In this document: positions 32,865 through 44,753 of the stretch, piece after piece
Position numbering within the stretch: position 1 is the stretch's first letter
Layout of the letters: each line of letters begins with the position of its first letter
Source of the DNA: Henckelia pumila
Taxonomy: Eukaryota > Streptophyta > Magnoliopsida > Lamiales > Gesneriaceae
DNA: 64,000 nucleotides
Reading direction: 5' to 3'
NCBI RefSeq assembly: GCF_033568475.1
Contig: NC_133121.1
Span: forward strand, 26,829,374 to 26,893,373
Program-made: the position numbers and the translations under genes
Notes under the pieces: model-generated
Seen by the model: the letters and a program-made list of their open reading frames with translations, nothing else
Told to the model about the DNA's origin: nothing
Databases searched by the model: none

Positions 32865-34254
32865 TGATAAGTGCATTTTGTGTGCATTATTTTATGTCTA
32901 TTTGGCATGCATTCATATGGTTTCATGTGTGTTTTTATATTTTTTATTTGTAATTAATCTCATGCATGTGCATTTCACTCTCCGGGTTAATTTTGTAGGA
33001 AAATGGGTTTTTGAAGAATGAATTACGGAGCAGCCTTGGTCAAAAATTCAAATTTAATTTTAGATATCTCCAAATCAAATCTTCACCGTCCAAATTAAAG
33101 TTCAAGATGTTTTGAAGATGTTGTCAAAATTTTAGCTCAATCCGACAGTTAGAACTTAAGTTATGAATTTTTCAAAACTTTCGCGCGCTAGGATAAAACA
33201 GGGGAGACCGAGCTGCAATTTATTGCAGACCGAGCGCCGCATCGTAAAAACAGGCAAAAAGCAGGAATAATTTTTAGCGCTCGGGCCATCATTTTTTATC
33301 GACCGAGCGCCCTCGCGAAGTTGGAAATTTATATTTTGCGGGTGTTTTACATGGAAAGAACTCTTGGGCACTATAAATAGGAAAAATTCTGACGTTTTAA
33401 GGGTTCCAAACATTAGATTGAAGGGAAGAGGCGGCCATCCAAGGAGAAGAACGTGAAGAGGGAGGAAACTTGAGAAACTCAAGAACCGCAATTACTAGTT
33501 TTCTATTTTCTTTTTCTTTTATTTGTTTGGATTTAGGGGATCCTACCCGCAAAATTATGTTTTGATTTCTTTTTGAAGATTGAATTTGGTTTTTAAGCGT
33601 TCTTGATTATATTATTGTGTTCATTGCAATTTTGAAGATTGATCAACTTCTTATTGATTTTATGTGTTATAATTGATACCGGGAGAAGATTTTATGACAT
33701 GAAAGGGTAATATAATTCATGGATCTACAACTTGCATAGAGATATGAGGTTGGATACATGTTGATAATCATAGTCCACTAGGTCGAAAGCTAGAGGATTC
33801 CATAAATCATTAATGCAATTGCAATTGTTAAATAACGCAAGGAGACTTGGTTATTAAATTCGTTAATTAGATTAATATAGCTCGAGAGAGTATATTGATA
33901 GATTATGGAATTCAGTCAAAAGAATGACTTTAGACTTAAAATTCAATCATTAGAGAAGAAAAGAGGTAGGTGAACCGAGATCCTAACAATCGTTTATTTA
34001 TTTTCTGAATTTAATTTATTGTTTTGCTTTTATTTCATCATTTTATTTTAGTTTCTTAATTTTTTTCTCCATCTTTAGTTTTAATTAACTAAAGAATTAT
34101 ACTTGAGGTGAATTTGTCAAACATCAATCTCAGTGAGACGATACTCGTACTTATGTACACTATATTATTACTTGACTCGTGCACTTGCGATTTATTCGAG
34201 CTTAATTGATAGACATATTTGAGTTGATTTTCTGTGGTAGTATTTGCTCGATCA
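32865..34254 (+). repeat. 5' LTR of the Athila-like element
   Basis: 1,390 bp from TGATAAGTGCATTTTG to GCTCGATCA. The 3' copy is only about 0.8 kb because it lacks an internal block of roughly 0.5 kb (between GCTCAAT and GATTTTATGTGTTATAATTG) and a smaller one. Confidence 0.88.
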
Positions 34255-34259
34255 AGTTT

Positions 34260-34278
34260 TTGGCGCCGTTTCCGGGGA
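34260..34278 (+). other. Primer binding site of the Athila-like element
   Basis: TTGGCGCCGTTTCCGGGGA lies 5 bp after the 5' LTR and matches, with one difference, the TTGGCGCCGTTGCCGGGGA site I know from Athila-like elements. Confidence 0.85.
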
Positions 34279-34411
34279 TCTAATAGACAATTTTTACTTA
34301 TTGTTATCTTTAGTTAATTTTTTTTATTTCTTTGTCCTATTTTATTCCTGCGTGATCTACCATTTTCTATTTTATTTTATTTCAGGAATTCATCTGGTGT
34401 AATACTTTGAG

Positions 34412-35297
34412 ATGTTCCATCGAAAAGTATTCAAAAGTTTTACCCAGCAACATGGAGAGCCATTCTACGCAGCATGGGAGAGATTCAATAATTTGGCGAA
34501 CACATTCCGGTATCATGATTTCTCAAATTATTATCTTCTTAAATTTTTTCTTAATGGTTTGGATGCAGTGACAAGGAGATGAGTAATTAATGGAGCTTTG
34601 CAAACTGGTTGTCCACTATTTTGCCGAGATGATGACAGTGCATTATACATACTAGAGGATATGGCAAAATTTGACTACCACAGGTATTGGGATCTTACAC
34701 CACAGATTTGGAGCCACCAAGACCCACAAGATGCTCATTACCCAGAATTTTCATACCAACCATTCGAGCTTCAAGAAAAGGAGGTAAGTTGTTCTCAATT
34801 TATGTTCCATTCACTGGAGGATATGGTGGACAAGTACGTGGCCATGAACGAGCGAGCTATAGAAGATCTAATCAATTCTAGATGCCACCTTGAGGAGAAG
34901 ATAGAGAATATCAAAATATCAATTATCCATGAACACCAAGAACATGAAGTGAAGAAATATACTCAAACAGTGATCCCCAAATTTGGTTCGATGATGATGA
35001 CTCAGAGAACCATGATTTGGAGTGCGAATCAATTCATGTTGAAGATATTTAGGTGTTTGAGTCTTCTCTTCCCATTGAACCTCAACCAAAAGGAGTTTTG
35101 AAGGAGAAAATATATACAGATACACCGCCAACACCGGTTTCACAAGAATTTGTTCTCCGAGAGCCCACAGAGATGTTCTCTTCCCATGTTTATCAGTTGC
35201 TATGGAGTGTTGTTGAGGTGACGAGCATAAACTGCATACATCTGGCCAAGCTTGAGGGCACATGGAACAAAGACCCATTGGTGGTGTCATATGACAC
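34412..35297 (+). pseudogene. Gag-like ORF of the Athila-like element, broken
   Basis: It opens MFHRKVFKSF and continues with AAWERFNNLANTFRYHDF and LLKFFLNGLDAVTRR, a plant retrotransposon gag pattern. TGA at 34580 interrupts codon 57. The frame then runs on (TGCPLFCRDDDSALYILEDM) to a stop at 35099, while a +1 frame continues toward 35297. The Copia element splits the tail: across the duplication GACAC the host sequence resumes at 46613 with YFGRQRLFDECL and a stop. No pol domains follow, so the element depended on another for replication. Confidence 0.75.
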
Positions 35298-38200
35298 TGT
35301 TGGAACACGGTCGTTCTCCGGATTGAAAAAGAAAGTGATACCCGGTGCAGCGGAAGTTTTAAAATTTTATATGGAACGATTCCATATGGGTATCAAATTC
35401 CTACTATTAAAATTGATAATATAAAATTTAAACAATATAAATTTTACCTTAAAATCTCGAAACGAGATTATGGACACCAACAGATTAAACTGCTCTTGTT
35501 GTATATCCCAGGAACTGATGAATGAACAATTCTTCAATCAGGTCCACGAACAGAAGTTTAATCCCTCTGATAGACTGCACTAGAAAGTCTATCAGAAGTT
35601 TCTACGAAGAGATAGAACAGATATGATCTGCTAATTCAGACTGCAAATTCGAAACTCGCAGACTGAAAATTCTCTAAGACAGAGAGAGAGGGGGGGGGGG
35701 GGGGGCGGCCGAAATTCCTAGACTGGAGGCTAGGGTTTTCGAAAATCTGAGTGTAAGTTGTGTGTAATTTCTGTACTGCAATAACTTATTTATAATATGG
35801 GCTGCTAACAGCTTAGGGCCCATTAGTCCTAAGTTCAAGCCTGACAAGCAAAGCCCGCATGTTCAGAAATTAATATAAAATTCATTGTGACTCAGATTGA
35901 TAAACCAATTTCACCAATGTGCATAGAAACCATTTCTGCATCTTTTAAAGTCAAGATAAATTTTATGAATCCGAATTCAGTGGTTTCCAAAAATGTCCAT
36001 CACTATGTCATTTTAGGAAATCTTACTCCCTCTACTCTTAAATAAGAAGTCCCACTTCTGAAAGAGTGGGTGCCCGGTGAGCCAACTTGTGGCTAAGGGC
36101 TTTGATGACTCTTTGTATAAACAATCTTTTGTTTAATATAATTTACACTTTTATTAATGGCAATGACTTTATCTTTCTTCATATTGTTATATTGTGATAT
36201 ACTATTGTTGTTTTGATAAAGACCTTGAATATACTATAGTGTATGTAAGATGTGGTAGAACATGGGGATGTCTATCATGAAACACATCTTATAGTCACTG
36301 TATATTCTAAATCGTTCCTAGTCGATTGAGCCGTCCGTTAATAAGGATAAGGATCGCTCGAGATTGAGACTAGCATTTGCGATGCAGAGTACCACGTTTC
36401 ATTGGTAGGGAACATAGAGATGTTCAAAACATGCAAATGGATATTCATACGATGAATGATCGAACTACCCTATCCGGACTTTCCAAGTGGTTATCACTTA
36501 TCGAGTGGATAAAGTCCGCGGTTTTGGTTGTACACCATTAGTCCTTACTACTTGAAACATCATTGAGACTCTATATGCTAGTACTGTACTTTGACTCGTT
36601 TACCGACTCTATTGGGGTCATCAGGTGTCGGGATTGGGTACAGTTACGACACATATAGGAGTCGATGCTTTGTTGTCAAGGATTCACCACATACTTGCGA
36701 GTGTGGATATCCTATGCGATCTGAGGAGATATTAGTGTGACGAATCTCTGGCCAGAGTACATGATGTGTTTTAAGAAATGGTTTCTTAGTAGCACATGCG
36801 ATGTCACTATTTGATCTTCAAGATGCATTGCATAGTTATCGAATCTCGAACGACTCTCGATTTACCAATGGTTGTTGATTCGATCGGGATATATGGATGA
36901 AGGGACCGTACTGTACGCTAACCAAAATCTATTGGTTCTTGCAGGCAATATCAGTGATACCTAGGGAATCATGGGGCGATGTTGCTAGGAGCTCTTACCA
37001 TGATTCGATGGGCAAGTCGGAAATTGTTGTTCCGAGTCACAAGGAGTTGTGAGCCCACGAATAGCTGTATCCCTGAACCATTGAGGGTCACACAGAGTAA
37101 TGGATTTTTAATCCCCGTTGAGATAGTTAAATTTAAAGAGTTAAATTTAATGAACAAAGAAGTTGGACTTCTTATTTAAGAGTAGAGGAGTAAGATTTCC
37201 TAAAATGACATAGGGATGGGCATTTTTGGAAATCACTGAATTCGGATTCAGAAAAATTTATCTTGACTTTAAAAGATGCAGAAATGGTTTCTGTGCACAT
37301 TGGTGAAATTGGTTTATCAATATGAGTCACGATGAATTTTATATTAATTTCTGAACATGCGGGCTTTGCTTGTCAGGCTTGAATTTATGACTAATGGGCC
37401 CTAAGCTGTTAGCAGCCCACATTATAAATAAGTTATTGCAGTACAGAAATTATATAACAGAGGTCACAAAATATTTTGAAAACCCTAGCCTTGTTTTCTC
37501 CAAGTGGCCGTCCCCCTCCCTCTCTCTGTCGGGAAAATCCAGCCCGTGAATTTTGAATTTGCAGTCTGGTTTAACGGATCAAATTCGTTAATTCTCATCA
37601 TAGAAACTTCTGATAGATTTTCTAGTGCAATCTATCAGAGGGATTAAATATCCGTTCGTGGACCTGATTGAAGAATAGTTCGTCTATCAGCTCCAGAGAT
37701 ATACAACAATAGCAGAGTAATCTGTTGGTGTCCATAATCTCGATTCGAGATTGGAGGTAAAAATTTATAATTGTTATTTAATTTTTACACACACAATTTA
37801 ATCGTAAAGTTTTGATACCCATTATGGAATCGTTCCATATAAAATTTTTAAACTTTCGCTGCACCGGGTAACAATTCTGATTGATCTGATCGGCGTTCTA
37901 CAACAACTTCTTTATTCACTAAATTTAACTCTTTAAATTTAATTATCTCAACGGGGATTAAAAATCCATTACTTGTGTGACCCTCAATGGTTCAGGGATA
38001 CAGCTAGCCGTGGGCTCACAACTCCTTGTGACTCGGAACAACAATTTCCGACTTGCCCATCCAATCATGGTAAGAGCGCCTAGCAACATCGCCCCATGAT
38101 TCCCTAGGTATCACTGATAGTGTCTGCAAGAACAAATAGATTTTGGTTAGCGTACAGTACGGTCCCTTCATCCATATATCCCGATCGAATCAACAACCAT

Positions 38201-39009
38201 TGGTAAATCGAGAGTCGTTCGAGATTCGATAACTATGCAATGCATCTTGAAGATCAAATAGTGACATCGCATGTGCTACTAAGAAACCATTTCTTAAAAC
38301 ACTTCATGTACTCTGGCCAGAGATTCGTCACACTAATATCTCCTCAGATTGCATAGGATATCCACACTCGCAAGTATGTGGTGAATCCTTGACAACAAAG
38401 CATCGACTCCTATATGTGTCGTAACTGTACCAAATCCCGACACCTGATGACCCCAATAGAGTCGTTAAACGAGTCAAAGTACAGTACTAGCATAAAGAGT
38501 CTCAATGATGTTTCAAGTAGTAAGGACTAATGGTGTACAACCAAAACCGCGGACTTTATCCACTCGATAAGTGATAACCACTTGGAAAGTCCGGATAGGG
38601 TAGTTCGATCATTCATCGTATGAATATCCATTTGCATGCTTTGAACATCTCTATGTTCCATACCAATGAAACGTGGTACTCGGCATCGCAAATGCTAGTC
38701 TCAATCTCGAGCGATCCTTATCCTTATTAACGGACGGCTCAATCGACTAGGAACTGTTTAGAATATACAGTGACTATAAGATGTGTTTCATGATAGTCAT
38801 CCCCATGTGCCACCACATCTTACATACACTATAGTATATTCAAGGTCTTCATCTAAACATCTTATAGTATGTCACAACATAATAATATGATAAAAGATAA
38901 AGTAAATGCCATTATAAAAGTGTAAATTATATTAAACAAAAGATTGTTTATACATAGAGTCATAAAAGCCCTTAGCCACAAGTTGGCTCACCGGGCACCC
39001 ACTCTTTCA
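35298..39009 (-). repeat. 3' LTR of the Copia element, interrupted
   Basis: Own sequence is 35298..36058 and 37911..39009, about 1.86 kb, close to the 1,854 bp of the 5' LTR. The polypurine tract AAGTGGGAGAT (minus strand, plus 39010..39020) abuts it. A run of 16 G (35690..35705) corresponds to 13 G in the other LTR. Confidence 0.9.
36059..37905 (+). mobile_element. Solo LTR of the same Copia family, inverted
   Basis: It begins TGAAAGAGTGGG and ends GTTCTACAACA, with the duplication ACTTC at 36054..36058 and 37906..37910. The intact 5' LTR shows the empty site CCCACTTCTTTATTC. At 1,847 bp it is the same length as the host LTRs but opposite in orientation, and its last 60 bp and G-tract differ, so it came from a related subfamily. 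Confidence 0.92.
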
Positions 39010-39023
39010 ATCTCCCACTTGCC

Positions 39024-42000
39024 CTAAAGCCAACTAGTCATACTACGTAGTCCCATTGCTTCGCGATATTTGTCAAATAATGGTCCTGGCAAGGGCTTAT
39101 TAAGTGGATCAGCGATATTGTCTGCAGAGGCCACTCTCTCGATAGTGATGTCTCCTCTTTCCACGATCTCCCGGATGATGTGGTATTTCCTCAGTACGTG
39201 TTTGGATCTTTGATGAGACATTGGTTCCTTTGCCTGAGCAACGGCACCCGTGTTGTCACAGTACACCGGGACTGGACCAACAGCTTCAGGAATAACGCCC
39301 AACTCTTGGACGAAATTCCTCATCCAAATGGCCTCTTTAGCAGCAGCTGATGCCGCAATGTATTCTGCCTCAGTGGTGGAATCCGCTGTGGTGTCCTGCT
39401 TGGAACTCTTCCAAGAGACAGCACCGCCATTGAGCATGAACACAAATCCAGAGGTTGACTTAGAGTCATCCACGTCACTTTGGAAGCTAGAGTCGGTATA
39501 GCCTTCCAATTTCAATTCTCTTCCTCCATAAACCATGAATATATTCTTAGTTCTTCTCAAGTACTTAAGAATATCCTTCACGGCTTTCCAATGCATTTGA
39601 CTGGGATTGGCTTGATATCTTCTTGTGACACTCAGAGCAAATGCCACATCCGGTCTGGTGGATATCATCCCATACATGATACTCCCTATGGCTGACGCAT
39701 ATGGTATGTGTGTCATTTTCTCTATCTCTTCGTCAGTCTTGGGAGACATAGACTTGGATAGAGAAACTCCATGGCACATAGGTAGATGTCCTCTCTTGGA
39801 CTCATCCATAGAAAACCTTTTCAATATGGTGTCGATGTAGGTTGCTTGAGTGAGTTCTATCATTCTCTTAGATCTATCTCTATAGATCTATAATCCTAGA
39901 ATATAGGACGCCTCACCCAAATCCTTCATCGAGAATCTACCTGATAACCATATCTTTGTTGACTGCAACATCCCTACATCATTCCCAATGAGTAAGATGT
40001 CATCAACATAAAGTACTAAGAATGTCACAGCATCCTTAACTACTTTCTTGTACACGCACGGTTCCTCCGGGTTCTTGATGAAACCAAAATCCTTTATTGT
40101 TTCATCAAATTTCTGGTTCCAACTTCTTGATGCTTGTTTGAGACCATAGATCGCTCTCTGAAGCTTGCATACCTTATGCTCGCTTCCCATGGATGTGAAT
40201 CTCTCGGGCTGCATCATATAGATTTCTTCCTTAATGTTTCCATTAAGACATGCAGTCTTCACATCCATTTGTCATATCTCATAGTCATACCATGCTGCTA
40301 TAGCAATAAGAATTCTTATGGACTTAAACATTGCGACTGGTGAAAAAGTTTCATCATAGTCAACTCCTTGTCTTTGAGTATAACCTTTTGCCACCAATCG
40401 TGCCTTGTAGGTCAGTACCTTTCCATCAGGCCCAAGTTTTCTCTTATAGATCCATTTACACCCTATTGGAACAATTCCATCGGGAGGATCTACTAAAGTC
40501 CAAACTTGGTTTGTATGCATCGAATCTATTTCCGACTGCATAGCTTCAAGCCATAAATTCGAATCTGCATCAGAAATTGCTTCCTTGAAGTTTTTTGGAT
40601 CACATCCAATGTCGGGTTCACTTTGATCCCCTTCAAGAAGAAAACCATATCTAATAGGAGGCCTAGAAGTCCTCTCGGATCTTCTAGTAATAGGCGTGTC
40701 AATCAATGGTTCCTAAGGTGTAGGATCATTATTTTGTATCTTGGGTTATTCTCGAATTTCTTCGAGTTCCATCATCTTGCCTTTCTTATCCAATAAGAAC
40801 TCCTTCTTCAAGAAGGTGGCATTCCTTGAAACAAACACTTTTGTTTCAGTAGGATGATAGAAATAATATCCGATTGAATTCTTCAGATACCCTACAAAAT
40901 AACATAAGGTGGATCGACTATCCAACTTATCTTCCACTGTCTGCTTCACGTAAGCAGGACATCCCCAAATCCTCAAGTACGAATACTTAGGAGCTTTGCC
41001 ATTCCATAACTCGTATGGTGTTTTGTTCACTGCTTTAGTGTGAACGTTGTTCAACAACAATACCGCCGTTTCAAGAACATAGCCCCAAAACGAAGGTGGA
41101 AGCTCAGTGAAACTCATCATGGATCGAACCATGTCCAACAAAGTTCGATTGCGATGCTCCGAAACACCATTAAGCTGAGGTGTCATAGGAGGAGTCCACT
41201 GAGAGAGAATCACATTCTCTTTTAGATAGCTCAAAAACTCGGTACTCAAGTATTCTCCACCTCGATCTGATCGAAGTGCTTTAATCCTCTTACCTAGTTT
41301 GTTTTCTACTTCAGCCTTGAATTCTTTGAACTTTTCAAATGATTCAGACTTATATTTCATCAAATATAAGTACCCATACCTAGAATAATCATCAGTAAAG
41401 GTAATGAAGTAGGTGTGACCAAATTTTGTACCAATACTAAATGGTCCGCAAACATCCGTATGGATCAAATCCAATAGATTTTGACTACGCTCAGGTTTTC
41501 CTTTGAAAGGAGATTTAGTCATTTTTCCTTTCAGGCAGGACTCACAAGTAGGTAGAGAATTAATATCAGACATATCAAACATGCCCTCTCCCACTAGCTT
41601 GTTCATCCTCCTTGAGGAAATATGACCTAGCCTAGCATGCCAAAGGTTTGCCGGGTTTTGACTATCGATTTTCCTTTTGTTCGTTGTTACCGGTTTATCA
41701 ACATAATTTATTGGAACGTCTTTTAATTTTAAGTTATATAGATCGTTTTCAAGTTGTCCATTTCCAATCAAACATTCATTCTTGTAAATATTGCAAATCC
41801 CATTCACAAAATTGTAAGAAAAACCATCTCTATCAAGCATAGAAACAGAAATAATGTTTTTAATCAAGTCTGGAACAAATAAAACATCTCTCAAAAGTAA
41901 CTTAAAATCGTTCTGCAAAATTAAATAAACATCTCCCACAGCTTTGGCTTCAACTCTAGAACCATTTCCGAGCCTCAGCTGGGTCTCACCCATTCTAAGC

Positions 42001-42939
42001 TTGCGACTTCTTGTCATCACCTGCAAATCATTGCAAATGTGAGATCCACATCCGGTATCCAATACCCAAGAAGTAGTATTAAGTGAAACATTTATTTCAA
42101 TATAAAACATACCATTCGCAGTTCGCAACTGCTCTAGATATTCCTTGCAGTTACGTTTCCAATGACCGGGTTTCTTGCAGTGATGGCAAACATCCTTGGA
42201 CTTTTCCATGTTTGAAGCCTTTGTCTTGTTCTTCTTCTCGGGTCCGGTTTTCTTGGATGGGGCAGAACGTTTCTTACCCTTTGTACTTGGCCCCTTCTTA
42301 GCAGAAGAAGAGGAGCCAACCAAGAGAACCGGTTTATCCTTCTTTAAAGTGGCTTCATAAGTTACAAGCATATTGACCATCTCTTCAAGGGAGGCCTCTA
42401 TCTTGTTCATATTGAAATTCACCACAAAACCGTCAAACGATGAAGGAAGAGAGAGAAGTAATAAGTCCACATTGAGTTCATGCTCCAATACCAATTCAAG
42501 CATTACCAACTTCTGAATGAGCCAAATCACGCGTACCCCATGATCACGGACCGAAGTTCCTTCACGCATGCGACACGTCATTAACTCTTTTACAGTAGCG
42601 AACCTTTTCAGCTCTCGATTGAGCCCCAAAAAGTTCCTTGAGTTGTACGTGAATTTCAGCAGCATTCACGGTATCCTCAAATCACCTCTGGAGTTCATCA
42701 GACATCGAAGCTTGCATATAGCATTTGGCCTTGATATCATGATCCCACCATTTATCAAGTTTGGCCAACTCTTCCGGACTTATATCAGCTGGTGCTTCCT
42801 TCGGAGGAGATTTTTCTAACACGTAGAACATCTTCTCCGAGGTCAAGACAATCTTCAACTTACGGAACCATTTCGTATAGTTTGCGCCAGTTAGTTTATT
42901 TTGTTCGAGAATAGAGAATAGTGGATTGCGCGAATTCAT
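39024..42939 (-). pseudogene. Copia gag-pol polyprotein, five stops and one frameshift
   Basis: The frame starts near MNSRNPLFS (plus 42939; a farther ATG at 42969 is possible) and would hold about 1,304 residues. Domains: gag; zinc knuckle CHHCKKPGHWKRNC (plus about 42150..42191); protease WVLDTGCGSH; integrase (HARLGH...CESCLKGK, HTDVCGP, DDYSRYGY); reverse transcriptase (DVKTACLNG, YVDDILLIG near plus 40000); RNase H (TEAEYIAAS, HQRSKHV). Defects in plus coordinates: TGA 42682, a one-base A expansion at 42605..42608, TAA 40746, TAG 40713, TGA 40272, TAG 39888. Reading resumes in frame after each stop. At least three stops fit C-to-T change and one G-to-A. Confidence 0.93.
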
Positions 42940-42969
42940 CTTAATGAAATACTGAAAAGAAATAGACAA

Positions 42970-44740
42970 TAATCAGTGATTGTTTAATTAATTTACTAAG
43001 ACATAAAATAGGCGAATATTTATTTTATGAATCTCACTCCCACTATTTTAACGATTTCACTACCCTCTAGTGAAAATGAGAAACATTTTCTTTAGTGGGA
43101 ACATGGAGTCCAATTGACAAACTATAGTCCCGAATAATATCAGCCAACCATAATTTTCAAAAGGTAGAGTCCAATTGCTTCCAAAGCAACCTCCATGTTT
43201 TTACCTCATGTCCAATAAGGGCCCAATAATATGACGCCGTTTATTGTGACATGTCAAGATGACCCATCAATATTAAGTTGTGATGGACGGTCGCCATGTG
43301 GATCCCCAATAATATGAGCCAATCCCATGGGAGTTCCATCCAACTTACAACATGTGTCGATCCAATGTACAGCTTTCCGACGAACGGGCCCCCCAATAAT
43401 ATGAGCCAGACCATATCCGCGGGTAGCATCTCATACATTGATCGTTGATGGAAGGTAGGAACATTTAAACAATATTTAAATTTCCTTTATTTATCTTGAT
43501 ATCAATTTTAAATCATATTTAAAATGAGGGATTTTTAATTTTGAAAATTTGTCTCATCATTTAAAATTTGTATGCTTGCGGGATTCATACAATTTAGTCT
43601 AAACATGCATACAACGATAATATCATATATTATATTTTAGGATGATCGATTCCATTATTAATCGACCCGTGGTTGCCAATCACGAGTCTAAGTCCAATCC
43701 TAGGTGATATGCAAGTATGCAATGCAATCCTATTACATTGTGCTTCCAATTTACATTTCTTCAGTCTTTATCATTGCTTGCTGGTCCCACCTCCATCTTC
43801 AAAAACTCCCACTATTTCTAGTGAATTTACAATAAATTACTATGACAAATAAAGGGATACATTGTAGGGGTGGGAACGGGCCATAAACCAGACCCACTTT
43901 TATTACAAATGATAAAATCAAATTTGAGCCATAAACCAGGCTCATTAATAAAACCCAACAATCAATAATAAAGTCAAATGTAAACAACCTAACATACACC
44001 TATAATATTGGTCATGGCAATCAATCATCCTTATCCAATAATATTTAATTCAAAAATTAATTTATTGGATATCATGCAATGACAATAAATATAAATAGAT
44101 AAAATCATATTTCATACATAAAATCTTATTTTATATATAAAATCATATTTTATCTAGTTTATCCATAAAATCATATTTTACATATAAAATCCAATTTTAT
44201 ATATAAAATCATATTTTATTATCAATTGTACCAAAATTAATAATTAAAGATTTAATTTATGGGATTAAATTTATAAATTTCCAAAATTCAAAATTTATCC
44301 AAAAATTAATTTTCTTAAAAAATTTTGGGCTCAAACAATTTTGACCCATTGCCTCGTGGACCAACTGAAACAATTTTCAATCGGGCCAAAAATTGGGCCC
44401 AAAACCATTTTGGGCTAGAATTCATAATTCAAGAAAAAATTTAATTTTTAATAAAAAAAAATTTCTGGTCCCGGGCTGCCCGCCCGTCGCTGGGCTGGAC
44501 TCGTCCGGCCCAGCTGCGCGGGCTAGGGCAACGCTTGGCCTAGCTCGCGCAGGGCTGCTGCGTGCAGCCCATCTGCGCACAGCCAAGCTGCGCGCAGGGC
44601 TGCACGCGGCGCTGCTCGCTGCCTTCGGGCAGCGGGCAGCCTCGAAAATATTTTTTTTTTCTTTTCCGTTTTATTTTTCTGAAAAATCGAGACTTTGTAC
44701 AATCGATAAAATTTTAATCATAAAATCCGAGAACAGCCTG
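42970..44740 (-). other. Copia 5' leader, 1.8 kb, non-coding
   Basis: It lies between the primer site and gag. Four copies of a (C)CCAATAATATGAGCC-like motif occur at about 43131, 43222, 43304 and 43391, spaced 82 to 91 bp. An AT-rich stretch with repeated ATAAAATCATATTTTAT phrases is at 44098..44220. A GC-rich block of repeated GCTGCGCGC/AGGGCTGC words is at 44462..44642, next to the LTR, and could fold strongly in RNA. No ORF is credible. Confidence 0.6.
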
Positions 44741-44752
44741 GCTCTGATACCA
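44741..44752 (-). other. Copia primer binding site
   Basis: The minus strand reads TGGTATCAGAGC, complementary to the initiator tRNA-Met 3' end, one base from the 5' LTR. It fixes the element's orientation. Confidence 0.95.
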
Positions 44753-44753
44753 C

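Noticed and set aside
39250..40543. Plus-strand ORFs opposite the Copia RT and RNase H
   Set aside because: They are antisense shadows of the conserved minus-strand polyprotein.
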